From positions 11,839-75,838 of the forward strand of contig CAAFLY010000061.1 in NCBI GenBank assembly GCA_900763885.1: a stretch of 64,000 nucleotides of DNA, read 5' to 3'. A program made the translations under genes and the position numbers. This DNA comes from Clostridia bacterium. Its GTDB lineage: Bacteria; Bacillota; Clostridia; Oscillospirales; CAG-272. This document shows positions 7,811 through 15,645 of this stretch, in pieces. Within the stretch, counting starts at the first letter, position 1; each line of letters begins with the position of its first letter. Under the pieces are notes generated by a model, which saw nothing but the letters and a program-made list of their open reading frames with translations, was not told the DNA's origin and did not search any database.

Positions 7811-9112
7811 ATGCAGTATGAGGAAGCGATGCAGTATATCCACCGGATCAGCTGGACGGGCAGCCGTCCGGGACTGACGCGGATCGAGGAGCTGTGCGCA
7901 AAATTGGGCCATCCCGAGCGGACGTTGCAGTACATACACGTGGTCGGCACAAACGGGAAGGGATCCTTCTGCCGGATGCTGTCCGCGGTACTGACTGCCG
8001 CCGGATACAAAACGGGGCTGTTCACCTCCCCCTACATCGAAACGTTCAACGAGCGGATGCAGATCGACGGGGAGAATATCGGAAACGATGAGCTTGCCGC
8101 GATCACCGGAGAGGTCAAGCCGTTCGCGGACACCATGGCGGATCCCCCAACGGAATTTGAACTGATCACTGCGGTCGGATTCGAGTATTTCCGCCGGAAT
8201 CGGTGCGACATTGTGGTGCTGGAGGCGGGACTGGGCGGCAGACTGGATTCCACAAACGTGATCCCGTCGCCGGAGCTGGTCGTCATCACTGGCATCGACT
8301 ATGACCACATGGCGATCCTCGGCGATACGCTGACGAAAATCGCGGCGGAAAAGGCGGGGGTCATCAAGCCGAAGACGACCGTGCTCTTTGGTGAAGGCGC
8401 GCCGGAAGCGGAATCTGTGATCCGGGAAACGACGGAGCAAATCTGCGGCAAAAGCGCGTATCATCGCACGGACTACAGCCGGATTGAGCGTCCCGCCACC
8501 TCCCTCGACGGCACTACGTTCTCGTTCGCGCCGTTTGGGAAGCTGCGCCTGTCCATGCTCGGGATGTATCAGCTTCGCAACGCGGCAAACGTTCTGACCG
8601 CCATCGAGCTGCTGCGGAACAAGGGCTACGCAATCCCGGACGAAGCGGTGCGGCAGGGACTTGCGGGTGCCGAATGGAAGGCACGGTTTGAGATCCTGTC
8701 CCGCGATCCGCTCGTTTTGTACGACGGCGCGCACAATCCACAGGGAATCGCCGCGGCAGAGGAAAACATCCGCCGGTATCTCGCGCCGCTGACGCGATCC
8801 GGCAAGGTGGAGCTATTGATGGGCGTGCTTGCCGACAAGGACTACCGCGCGATGATCCACGCCGTATCGCCCTATGCCGCGCACGTCGTGACGATCACCC
8901 CCACCAGTCCGCGCGCGCTGGACGCCGCCATGACCGCCGCGATCTTCCGGGAAAACGGCGTGGAGGCGGTTTCGGCGGGATCGGTGGCGGAGGGAGTGCG
9001 CCTTGCGGTGGAAGCTGCCCGAAAAGAAAAGATGCCGCTCTTCATCTTAGGCTCGCTGTATCTGTACGGAGACGTGAAAAAGGCACTTGCCGCAATCCCC
9101 GATCTGGCGTAA
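7811..9112 (+). CDS. folC: Bifunctional folylpolyglutamate/dihydrofolate synthase, 433 aa
   Basis: Cytoplasmic Mur-ligase-family enzyme that adds glutamate to folates, trapping them in the cell, and in many bacteria joins dihydropteroate to glutamate. The P-loop GTNGKGS is at residues 46-52. LFTSPYIETFNERM follows and is the family omega-loop region. DYDHMAILGDTLTKIAAEKAGVIK lies near residue 160, and YDGAHNPQG near residue 303. Length is typical. It is the second gene of the riboswitch-controlled operon, so imported folate is captured and then polyglutamylated. Confidence 0.95.
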   Translation: MQYEEAMQYIHRISWTGSRPGLTRIEELCAKLGHPERTLQYIHVVGTNGKGSFCRMLSAVLTAAGYKTGLFTSPYIETFNERMQIDGENIGNDELAAITGEVKPFADTMADPPTEFELITAVGFEYFRRNRCDIVVLEAGLGGRLDSTNVIPSPELVVITGIDYDHMAILGDTLTKIAAEKAGVIKPKTTVLFGEGAPEAESVIRETTEQICGKSAYHRTDYSRIERPATSLDGTTFSFAPFGKLRLSMLGMYQLRNAANVLTAIELLRNKGYAIPDEAVRQGLAGAEWKARFEILSRDPLVLYDGAHNPQGIAAAEENIRRYLAPLTRSGKVELLMGVLADKDYRAMIHAVSPYAAHVVTITPTSPRALDAAMTAAIFRENGVEAVSAGSVAEGVRLAVEAARKEKMPLFILGSLYLYGDVKKALAAIPDLA

Positions 9113-9167
9113 TCGCGCCTATGATGGGTGTGGGAGCGGTGTGATGGAATACTGGGAGGAAAAGCAC

Positions 9168-9962
9168 ATGCGGAAGTACCGGAAACACTCCCTGTGGCTT
9201 TGCTTTTTGATGCTCGCGAATGTGTTTGCCGTTTGCGGCTGCACGTGGAAGCTGTTTGACAAGCTGGGCTTTGACACCTATGATTATCATAGCGAGCCTG
9301 TGATCGCCAACCATGATCCGGACAGCGCGATCGGATCCTCTCTTGCCGCCATGATCGATATTTTGGCGGGTGAGACGGGTCTGCCGGAGTTTACCGGGAT
9401 GAACCGCGCGATCGAGAAGTACCGGGACGCGATCCTTTCCTATATGCTGACGACGGAGTATGCGCGCTATTCCGGCAATCGGACACTGATTGAGCAGGCG
9501 GAGGAGGCGTATCCGGCGTATCAGATCACACAGCTCATCCCGGCACGCGAATTTGAGGCGACGATGTACCAGTATTTCGGCGGCAGCGTGAAGATCACCA
9601 ATAAGGATACAAACCGGTTCCGCTATCTGCAAAAGGTGGACGCGTATATCGCCACAGCGGCATTCGTTCCGGTGGAGCGCGATGTACACATCACGGAAAT
9701 CGCGGAGACGGAGCACACCTACCGCGTCCGGTTCACGGTCCAGTGGCAGGAGGATACCTCCAGGGAATACACCGCCCTGATCGTCAAACGGGAGGACGGC
9801 ACGCAGTATTTCAAGGAGCTGACGAAATACGCCGCGGAAATGGAGTCGGAAACAACGGAATCGCAAAAAGAGGAGAGCCACGATGGACTCTCCTTTTTCC
9901 ATGGAGCTTCTTTGTTCCTCCCCTGTTTCGTACCAGACGGCCGCCGCCATCCGCGTGCGTAA
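9168..9962 (+). CDS. Hypothetical lipoprotein, 264 aa as open frame
   Basis: The start at 9168 is set by GGGAGGA seven bases upstream. Basic residues 1-7, a hydrophobic stretch and lipobox VCGC (Cys25) predict a surface lipoprotein. The mature part is a mixed alpha/beta domain with no motif I recognise. The open frame runs through a strong terminator-like hairpin (9865-9898), so its last 25 or so residues (after ESHDG) are odd, hydrophobic and possibly not part of the ancestral protein. It follows folC by 55 bases and probably ends that operon. A folate role is not supported by anything in the protein itself. Confidence 0.65.
   Translation: MRKYRKHSLWLCFLMLANVFAVCGCTWKLFDKLGFDTYDYHSEPVIANHDPDSAIGSSLAAMIDILAGETGLPEFTGMNRAIEKYRDAILSYMLTTEYARYSGNRTLIEQAEEAYPAYQITQLIPAREFEATMYQYFGGSVKITNKDTNRFRYLQKVDAYIATAAFVPVERDVHITEIAETEHTYRVRFTVQWQEDTSREYTALIVKREDGTQYFKELTKYAAEMESETTESQKEESHDGLSFFHGASLFLPCFVPDGRRHPRA
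9865..9898 (+). terminator. Terminator hairpin inside the 3' end of the lipoprotein frame
   Basis: AGGAGAG-CCA pairs with TGG-(A)-CTCTCCT around a three-base loop, with A-runs before and a T5 tract after. It is a textbook terminator, yet it lies about 65 bases before the stop codon of the open frame at 9962. Confidence 0.75.
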
Positions 9963-10110
9963 GGGTGAGAATGGCACGGATCGGCACGTTGATCCTGTGG
10001 TGCGCCGGGAAAACATACCGTGCTTTGTGGATACGGTTCTGCCAAAGCCGGCTCTTGTTCATCCGCGTTCTTTTTTACGGCGGCGTGCGCGAAAATTTCC
10101 GGGCAAATCC

Positions 10111-10139
10111 TTGTATTGCCGCGCCCTTTGTGCTATAAT
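10111..10139 (+). promoter_or_regulatory. Promoter of the EEP-family gene
   Basis: TTGTAT at 10111-10116, 17-base spacer, TATAAT at 10134-10139 with TGC extended -10. Confidence 0.8.
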
Positions 10140-10173
10140 ACCATCAAACGACTCGGAAGGAGACAATTTCATA

Positions 10174-10959
10174 ATGGCAAACATCCGCGTATTCACATTC
10201 AATATGCGCACAGACGCAGCTTGCGACGGCAGAAACGCGTTTTCGGCGGAACGGAGCGCGTACATCGAGAAGGAATTTCCGAAATATGAGGCGGACGTCA
10301 TCGGCTTCCAGGAGACCAGACCCGAGATGCGCCAGTGGGTGATCGACCATTTCCCGGCGTATACGGTCTGCGGCATTGGCAGAGAAGCGGATCTGCAGGG
10401 GGAGAGCAACATCATCGCGTACCGTACGGACAGATTCGACCTGGTATCCCTCGATACGTTCTGGCTGTCCGATACCCCGCACCGTCCAGGCTCCCGTTTC
10501 GCGACCGACCAGAGCAGCTGTCCCCGGATCTGCACCGTTGTGACCCTGCGCTGCAAGGAAAACGGCAGGCTGTTCCGGCACTACAACACCCATCTTGACC
10601 ACGTAGGCGCGTTCGCGCAGGCACAGGGGATCTCCCTCATCCTGAACCGCATGGTCTCCGATTACCAGACGTGGCAGATGCCCGTGATCCTCACCGGAGA
10701 CTTCAACGTTACGCCGGAATCGAAGGTGTACGCGACGGTGAACGGCTTTGGCGGCTGCGGAGACGCGCTTGTGGACGTGTCGGCGGACGTCGGCTTCACC
10801 TTCCACGCATACCAGCCGGAGAAAACACAGGAAAAGATCGACTATATCTTTACAAACATCCCGGCGGACCTCACCAAATCCATGAAGGCGACGGACAACG
10901 AGGATGGCATCTACCTCTCCGACCACTACCCGGTTGGCGCGATCGTATCGCTGGACTGA
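10174..10959 (+). CDS. Endonuclease/exonuclease/phosphatase family protein, 261 aa (copy 1)
   Basis: DNase I-fold metal-dependent phosphoesterase. It begins MANIRVFTFNMRTD, followed by the catalytic Glu in FQETRPEMRQW. YYNTHLDH-type HYNTHLDHVG, the VILTGDFNVTPES motif and the closing LSDHYPVGA His motif are all present. No signal peptide, so probably cytoplasmic. The natural substrate is unknown; relatives cleave nucleic acid, phospholipid head groups or sugar-phosphate esters. A second copy at 48636 shares the same domain order and most motif residues. It is transcribed alone, from its own promoter to a terminator at 11069. Confidence 0.88.
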   Translation: MANIRVFTFNMRTDAACDGRNAFSAERSAYIEKEFPKYEADVIGFQETRPEMRQWVIDHFPAYTVCGIGREADLQGESNIIAYRTDRFDLVSLDTFWLSDTPHRPGSRFATDQSSCPRICTVVTLRCKENGRLFRHYNTHLDHVGAFAQAQGISLILNRMVSDYQTWQMPVILTGDFNVTPESKVYATVNGFGGCGDALVDVSADVGFTFHAYQPEKTQEKIDYIFTNIPADLTKSMKATDNEDGIYLSDHYPVGAIVSLD

Positions 10960-11068
10960 GGAGGCGCTGGAGCCACTGTTTTTTGCGCAGAGAGCCTTGG
11001 AGGTATGGGTTTTTGACGCAGAACCAACCATACATCAGCGTTTCCTTACGCTTCTTAGAATAAAAATG

Positions 11069-11104
11069 AGCGGACATGGTACTGGCGTATCGTGTCCGCT
11101 TTTG
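11069..11104. terminator. Bidirectional terminator between the EEP gene and the Sir2 gene
   Basis: AGCGGACA (11069-11076) pairs with TGTCCGCT (11093-11100). T-tracts flank both sides on their respective strands, so it can stop transcripts from both converging genes. Confidence 0.8.
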
Positions 11105-11105
11105 T

Positions 11106-11846
11106 TTATTCGACGCCAAGCGCATCCACCGCGGAGAGCACCTCCCCCACCTTGTCCCGCATCACCAGCGTGGCGAGAGCATCCATAGGGGTTTCGTCCC
11201 GGTTGATCAGCACGAGTCGATTGCCGCCGTAGAAGCGGAGCAGTCCCGCTGCCGGATAGACGGTCAGAGAGGTGCCGGCGACAAGGAGCAGATCGGCATT
11301 CCGGATGGCATCGATGGCTCCCTCCACCGTTTCGTCGGACAGGCCTTCCTCATACAGCACCACGTCCGGACGGATCACGCCGCCGCAGGAGCAGCGCGGT
11401 ACCGGATCGGAGCTGTCAAAGATCGCCTCCGCCGGATACGGCTTGCCGCAGTCCATGCAGTAGTTGCGGTAAATCGAGCCGTGCAGCTCCCAGACCGTGC
11501 GGGATCCGGCTTTGGTGTGGAGTCCGTCTATGTTTTGCGTCACCACCGCGGATACCCTGCCCGTTTTTTCCCATTTCGCGAGCGTGCGGTGCGCCGGATT
11601 GGGATTTGCGGCAAGGCAGTTCATCTTGTCCCGGTAGAAGCGATAGAATTGTGCGGGATGAGCAAGAAAATATGAGTGCGAGAGGATCACCTCCGGCGGC
11701 ACATCATATTTCTGTTGGTACAGTCCGTCCGCGGAGCGAAAATCCGGAATGCCCGATTCCGTCGACACCCCTGCGCCGCCAAAGAATACCACGTGCCGCG
11801 CCTTTTGTACATACGACCGCAGGAGTAAAACCTGTGTCTGATCCAT
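11106..11846 (-). CDS. cobB: NAD-dependent protein deacetylase, Sir2 family, 246 aa
   Basis: Removes acyl groups from lysine using NAD, making nicotinamide and O-acyl-ADP-ribose. The NAD-binding motif GAGVSTESGIPDFRS lies at residues 24-38, and TQNIDGLHTKAG near residue 103. The catalytic His is in WELHGS. A zinc site of four Cys is formed by YCMDCG and RCSCGG. VAGTSLTVYPAAGL and INRDETP follow at the C-terminus. The start at 11846 follows GGGGAGG. Length matches bacterial sirtuins. It is downstream of an unrelated exported-protein gene but a terminator at 11866 separates them. Confidence 0.93.
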   Translation of the reverse strand: MDQTQVLLLRSYVQKARHVVFFGGAGVSTESGIPDFRSADGLYQQKYDVPPEVILSHSYFLAHPAQFYRFYRDKMNCLAANPNPAHRTLAKWEKTGRVSAVVTQNIDGLHTKAGSRTVWELHGSIYRNYCMDCGKPYPAEAIFDSSDPVPRCSCGGVIRPDVVLYEEGLSDETVEGAIDAIRNADLLLVAGTSLTVYPAAGLLRFYGGNRLVLINRDETPMDALATLVMRDKVGEVLSAVDALGVE

Positions 11847-11865
11847 GATTACACCTCCCCTTTTA

Positions 11866-11908
11866 CAGCAAAAGGACACGAGCCTTTTGATTTTGCCACG
11901 CGTCCTTT
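11866..11908 (-). terminator. Terminator after the exported beta-rich protein gene
   Basis: On the minus strand AAAGGACGCG pairs with CGTGTCCTTTT and is followed by T residues, between the gene ending at 11920 and the Sir2 gene. Confidence 0.65.
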
Positions 11909-11919
11909 CCAAGGATAAC

Positions 11920-12864
11920 TTATTTTGATTTTTTCAGTACGGCCGCCGCGTCCGGATTTTCGGTCTCCAGTCTGGCGAGGAGCTTTTTGACCTTTTTCTT
12001 ATGCAGCACGATCGGTACGACCACCGCCGCCGCAATGGCGCAGAGAAGTACGACCAGGCAGATGTAGTCGACCACGCCGTTTACATTTTCGCCGAACAGG
12101 ATGCTTGCGCGGACCCGCTTCAGCGTGGAGATACCCTTTACGACCGATTGTCCGTCGTATTCCGCGACAGACGCGCCGTCCGCGGTCAGTGCGATGTCGG
12201 ATACGGTCAGGTTTTTCGCGGAAAACGCGGCGCGATTGGCACTGACGTCGAGGTTGATCCCCTTCACGGTCAGCATATGGGAGGCTTCTACCGCGTTGTT
12301 GGCAGTGAAGGTGCCGCCGAGCAGATTGACGATTCGTCCGGAGACCGCCGCGCCGTTGGGATCGTCCACGGTGATGGTCATCCTGCCGTCCACGAATGAG
12401 AAATCCGCCGCCGTGGAGAGCACGCCGTATTTCGCGGAATGAATCTCGTAATCGCCCGCGAGCAGCCGCACCTTTTCCGTGCCGACCTCGGTGTAGATGA
12501 AGATTCCGGCTTCTCCCGCGTCGAGGATCAGCTTGCCGCTGCCCTTGAAAACGACCGTTCCCGCGCAGGACAGCGCGTATTTGGAGGCTTTGATGTAGTT
12601 GGTGCCGGTGATGTTGACGGTGCAGCCCTTCGGCAGACGCAGTCCGTAATCGTTCGTCGTGTCGAGGTATAGCCCGTTCAGATCGAGCACATCCGTCCGG
12701 TTGTGCCATTCATAGCCGTGACCGCGCTGGTTCTTGTTTGCCTGCGCAATGTTGAGCGTGGTGGTGATTGTGACCGGATCGTCGGCGGTGATGGGCAGGA
12801 TTCCAAGTCCGAGTGTGATACAGAGGATCAGAAGCCCGCAGAGTACGCGATGGATACGTTTCAT
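11920..12864 (-). CDS. Exported beta-helix-like protein with C-terminal membrane anchor, 314 aa
   Basis: Residues 1-27 are a cleavable signal peptide (MKRIHRVLCGLLILCITLGL with AxA-like ITADD). The mature part consists of repeated short strands (LDLNGLYLDTTNDYGLRLPKG, GTVVFKGSGKLILDAGE, VNLLGGTFTANN), the pattern of a right-handed beta-helix or beta-solenoid. A transmembrane helix lies at about residues 265-288 (YICLVVLLCAIAAAVVVPIV), followed by a basic cytoplasmic tail (KKKVKKLL). It is therefore probably a type I surface protein with an exposed solenoid, perhaps carbohydrate-related. I cannot name the family with certainty. Confidence 0.7.
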   Translation of the reverse strand: MKRIHRVLCGLLILCITLGLGILPITADDPVTITTTLNIAQANKNQRGHGYEWHNRTDVLDLNGLYLDTTNDYGLRLPKGCTVNITGTNYIKASKYALSCAGTVVFKGSGKLILDAGEAGIFIYTEVGTEKVRLLAGDYEIHSAKYGVLSTAADFSFVDGRMTITVDDPNGAAVSGRIVNLLGGTFTANNAVEASHMLTVKGINLDVSANRAAFSAKNLTVSDIALTADGASVAEYDGQSVVKGISTLKRVRASILFGENVNGVVDYICLVVLLCAIAAAVVVPIVLHKKKVKKLLARLETENPDAAAVLKKSK

Positions 12865-12920
12865 GGGATTGCCTTTCGTTCAGAATTTGGGGATAGGAAT
12901 ATATCGCCCGAGACTTCCTT

Positions 12921-12949
12921 ATTGTAACATAGCCGCGGTAAAATTGCAA
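12921..12949 (-). promoter_or_regulatory. Promoter of the beta-helix-like gene
   Basis: Minus strand: TTGCAA (12944-12949), 17-base spacer, TACAAT (12921-12926). Confidence 0.75.
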
Positions 12950-13029
12950 GTCTTTTGGCGAGGACAACACAAAACTTTCGTCTCATGGTCAGATAGACAG
13001 GAGATTTTGGCGAAAAAATCAGGATTTCA

Positions 13030-13581
13030 TCACAAATCCCGAGCCTCTCCCGCCGTATGGGGAACGGCCTTCTTTGTGATGTGCCGATGGAGCATCCATT
13101 CCGCAAACGCGTGCCATCGCATGGACAGAGCGGACGCGAACGATACGGTCAGCACAAGGGCGGAAAGCGGGAGCTTGTCCGTCGCGGTCATAAAGGCGTA
13201 AAACGGTCCGGAGAGAAGGAGCGCCGCGGAGGAGAGGAGGGAAACGAGCAGGCGCAGTCCGGTGCTGCCGCGATGTGCTTTTACGGACAGGGAGGATACG
13301 CACGAAAGCACGGTCAGACAAAGGAGCACGCCGGTGACGATCAGGGCGAAGCGGAGGTACAGAGCAAACGCGTCCCATGCCCACGATACGAAATCCGTGT
13401 CCGATTCCCCGCGCAGAAAATACCGCAGAAGCCAAACCACTGCCGGATAAAGGAAAATGCCGATTCCTCCGCAGATCCCGTTTGCGATTCCCACGATCCG
13501 GGCATCGGGGGTGCGCCGCTGTACGATATAAAGCGCGGCAAATCCCGCGAGACAGGCGAGGGACAACAGAATATAGCTCAT
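13030..13581 (-). CDS. Integral membrane protein, 183 aa
   Basis: The ATG at 13579-13581 overlaps the TGA of the nitroreductase gene in an ATGA arrangement, implying translational coupling. Hydrophobic segments occur near residues 1-20, 32-53, 65-95, 108-135 and 140-155, giving four to five predicted membrane spans. Between them lie short Arg/Lys-rich loops. No family recognised. It is last in the pepT-nitroreductase operon. Confidence 0.75.
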   Translation of the reverse strand: MSYILLSLACLAGFAALYIVQRRTPDARIVGIANGICGGIGIFLYPAVVWLLRYFLRGESDTDFVSWAWDAFALYLRFALIVTGVLLCLTVLSCVSSLSVKAHRGSTGLRLLVSLLSSAALLLSGPFYAFMTATDKLPLSALVLTVSFASALSMRWHAFAEWMLHRHITKKAVPHTAGEARDL

Positions 13582-14159
13582 TCGAGAACAATATCGGATA
13601 AGAGCCGCTTCGGGACAAAGTGGAGATTGTGGGCGTCGCGGAAGTAGGTCACATCCCCGTCCGGCTTCGGATTGGTGATGAAAACGGTCTCCGCGGGCTT
13701 GCCGAGTGCCACGATGAGCATCGGAACATACCGCTCCGGGATCCGCAGCTTTTCCCCGACGGTATCCGGGTGGAAAGCGCCGATCATGCAGCCGCCGTAT
13801 CCTCTCTCGGTCGCGGACAGCAGTAAGGTCATCGCGGCGATCCCGACGTCCTTTTCGGCGTGACGCGGGTCCTTTGTCACCGTTGTATCGCAGAGGATCA
13901 CCACAAACGCGCTCGGATGACCACCGTCCGGCGGCAGCTTCAGCTCCGGCAGCGCACCGGCCCACGCGGTATAGGGGAGGAGCTTTTCCACTCCCTCGCG
14001 CGTATCCACGATTTTGTATCGGAGCGGCTGGGCGTTTCTGGCACTCGGGCAGAGGCGGCAATTGTCGATCCATGAAAGAATCGTATCATGCGGGATCTCG
14101 CACGATTCGTCAAAGGTGCGATAGCTGCGGTTGTCGATGAGCAGATCTCTCAGTTCCAT
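13578..14159 (-). CDS. Nitroreductase family protein, 193 aa
   Basis: FMN-dependent oxidoreductase of the nitroreductase superfamily. The N-terminal RSYRTFDES carries the Arg-Ser-x-Arg FMN-phosphate motif. CRLCPSARNAQPLRYKIV is the conserved PSARNxQPW-type segment. EKDVGIAAMTLLLSATERGYGGCMIGAF matches the D-G-A-x-N-L helix region, and LIVALGKPAE the C-terminal strand. The start at 14159 follows AAGGAG. It lies 17 bases after pepT in the same operon. The physiological substrate cannot be told. Confidence 0.88.
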   Translation of the reverse strand: MELRDLLIDNRSYRTFDESCEIPHDTILSWIDNCRLCPSARNAQPLRYKIVDTREGVEKLLPYTAWAGALPELKLPPDGGHPSAFVVILCDTTVTKDPRHAEKDVGIAAMTLLLSATERGYGGCMIGAFHPDTVGEKLRIPERYVPMLIVALGKPAETVFITNPKPDGDVTYFRDAHNLHFVPKRLLSDIVLE

Positions 14160-14175
14160 GTATTTTCTCCTTATT

Positions 14176-15378
14176 TCATTTCGCGTATTCCGATACGATG
14201 CCAACCAGGACCTTTACCATTGTATCCATGCCCTCGACGGTGTTGTGTTCGTACGGACCATGGAAGGCGTATCCCCCGGTGCCGAGATTCGGGCAGGGCA
14301 GCCCCATAAAGGAAAGGCGCGCACCGTCGGTACCGCCGCGGATCGGCTCATGAGACGGGACCATGCCGAGCGCGGTGATCACACGGTCCGCCGTCTCCAC
14401 AAGGTGCATGTGACCGCCCATCACCTCCGCCATATTCCGATACTGCTCGCGGAGCGTCAGGACCACCGTTCCGGCGCCGTATTTCTCGTTCATGATTTTC
14501 TCGATGTGGCGGAGCGTGTCGATGCGGCTGTCAAACCGGGTCGCGCTGTGGTCCCGGATGATGTAGGACAGAGTCGCGGATTCCACATCTCCCGCCATGT
14601 CGGTCAGGTGGTAGAATCCCTCATAGCCCTCCGTATGCGCCGGGGTCTCCATTGCCGGGAGCGCGCCGTTTATCTCCATGGCGACCAGCGCCGCGTTGAC
14701 CATCGTATCCTTGGCACTGCCCGGATGGATGTTGACCCCGCGCACATGAAACACCGCCGCGCCCGCGTTGAAATTCTCGTAGACGATCTCGTTCTCCGCG
14801 CCGCCATCCACGGTATAGGCAAAATCCGCCGCGAACGCATCGAGGTCAAAGGAATCCGCCGACGCACCGATCTCCTCGTCCGGTGTGAACGCGATCGAGA
14901 GGGCGGGGTGCGGCTTGTCCATGATCTCCGCGCACATCGTCAGGATCTCGGCGATCCCGGCTTTGTCATCGCTGCCAAGGAGGGTGGTGCCGTCCGCGGT
15001 GATGAGCGTGCGCCCTTTCAGCGAGGGCAGATGCGGGAACATCGCGGGGGAAAGGGTCAGTCCCTGCAGCGCGATCTCACCGCCGTCGTAGTTTTCGTGC
15101 AGGATCGGTTTTACGTTTTCGCCGCGGAAGTCGGGTGCGGTATCCATATGCGCGATAAAGCCGAGTCGGATCGCCGCGGCGCAGTCCTTCGCCGGGATAT
15201 GCCCATACACGTATCCGCGATCGTCCATGTGCGCGTCCGTAATGCCCATCTCCTGCATTTCGGAAGCGAGAATTTCCGCAAGTACCTTCTGCCGCTCTGT
15301 GGACGGTACGGTACCGGTCGTCTCATCGCTGGTGGTGTATACTTTCACGTAGTTCAAAAATCGTTCGTAAGCTCGCAT
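14176..15378 (-). CDS. pepT: Peptidase T (tripeptide aminopeptidase), 400 aa
   Basis: Zinc-dependent M20B-family peptidase that removes N-terminal residues from tripeptides in the cytoplasm. Signs are FIAHMDTAPDFRGENVKPI (metal-binding His and Asp), LLGSDDKAGIAEIL (bridging Asp), FTPDEEIGASAD (catalytic Glu-Glu pair) and IIRDHSATRFDSR. Also present are EPIRGGTDGARLSFMGLPCPNLGTGGYAFHGPYE with the final His ligand. The length of 400 is typical. It heads a minus-strand operon with nitroreductase and a membrane protein. The TATAAT at 15447-15452 on the minus strand is its likely -10. Confidence 0.95.
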   Translation of the reverse strand: MRAYERFLNYVKVYTTSDETTGTVPSTERQKVLAEILASEMQEMGITDAHMDDRGYVYGHIPAKDCAAAIRLGFIAHMDTAPDFRGENVKPILHENYDGGEIALQGLTLSPAMFPHLPSLKGRTLITADGTTLLGSDDKAGIAEILTMCAEIMDKPHPALSIAFTPDEEIGASADSFDLDAFAADFAYTVDGGAENEIVYENFNAGAAVFHVRGVNIHPGSAKDTMVNAALVAMEINGALPAMETPAHTEGYEGFYHLTDMAGDVESATLSYIIRDHSATRFDSRIDTLRHIEKIMNEKYGAGTVVLTLREQYRNMAEVMGGHMHLVETADRVITALGMVPSHEPIRGGTDGARLSFMGLPCPNLGTGGYAFHGPYEHNTVEGMDTMVKVLVGIVSEYAK

Positions 15379-15446
15379 GGCACAGGCTCCTTATGGGATA
15401 AATGGCAGTGTTCAATACAGCATACCATAGAGTTGGTATTTTCTAT

Positions 15447-15475
15447 ATTATACCATGCCTGCGCGCCGGAATTGT
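15447..15475 (-). promoter_or_regulatory. Probable pepT promoter
   Basis: Minus-strand TATAAT with TGG extended -10 at 15447-15452; the -35 region (ACAATT) is weak. Confidence 0.45.
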
Positions 15476-15558
15476 GAACAATCGACGAACAAAACGGCGC
15501 GATATTGTTTCCGTGACGGATTTTGTATATTCCATGGCGGAAATGACGGAAAAAACGC

Positions 15559-15587
15559 TTGCCTACACGCGGAAAATATGCTATAAT
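15559..15587 (+). promoter_or_regulatory. Promoter of the GH78-like gene
   Basis: TTGCCT at 15559-15564, 17-base spacer, TATAAT at 15582-15587 with TGC extended -10. Confidence 0.75.
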
Positions 15588-15645
15588 ACGGACAAGAACG
15601 CCGTGGGAATTCTCGTTCCATGCGGCAGGGAGAAAGGATATACCC

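Noticed and set aside
14131..15477. Plus-strand frame of 448 codons
   Set aside because: Antisense to pepT and nitroreductase; the real genes have full family motifs and ribosome binding sites.
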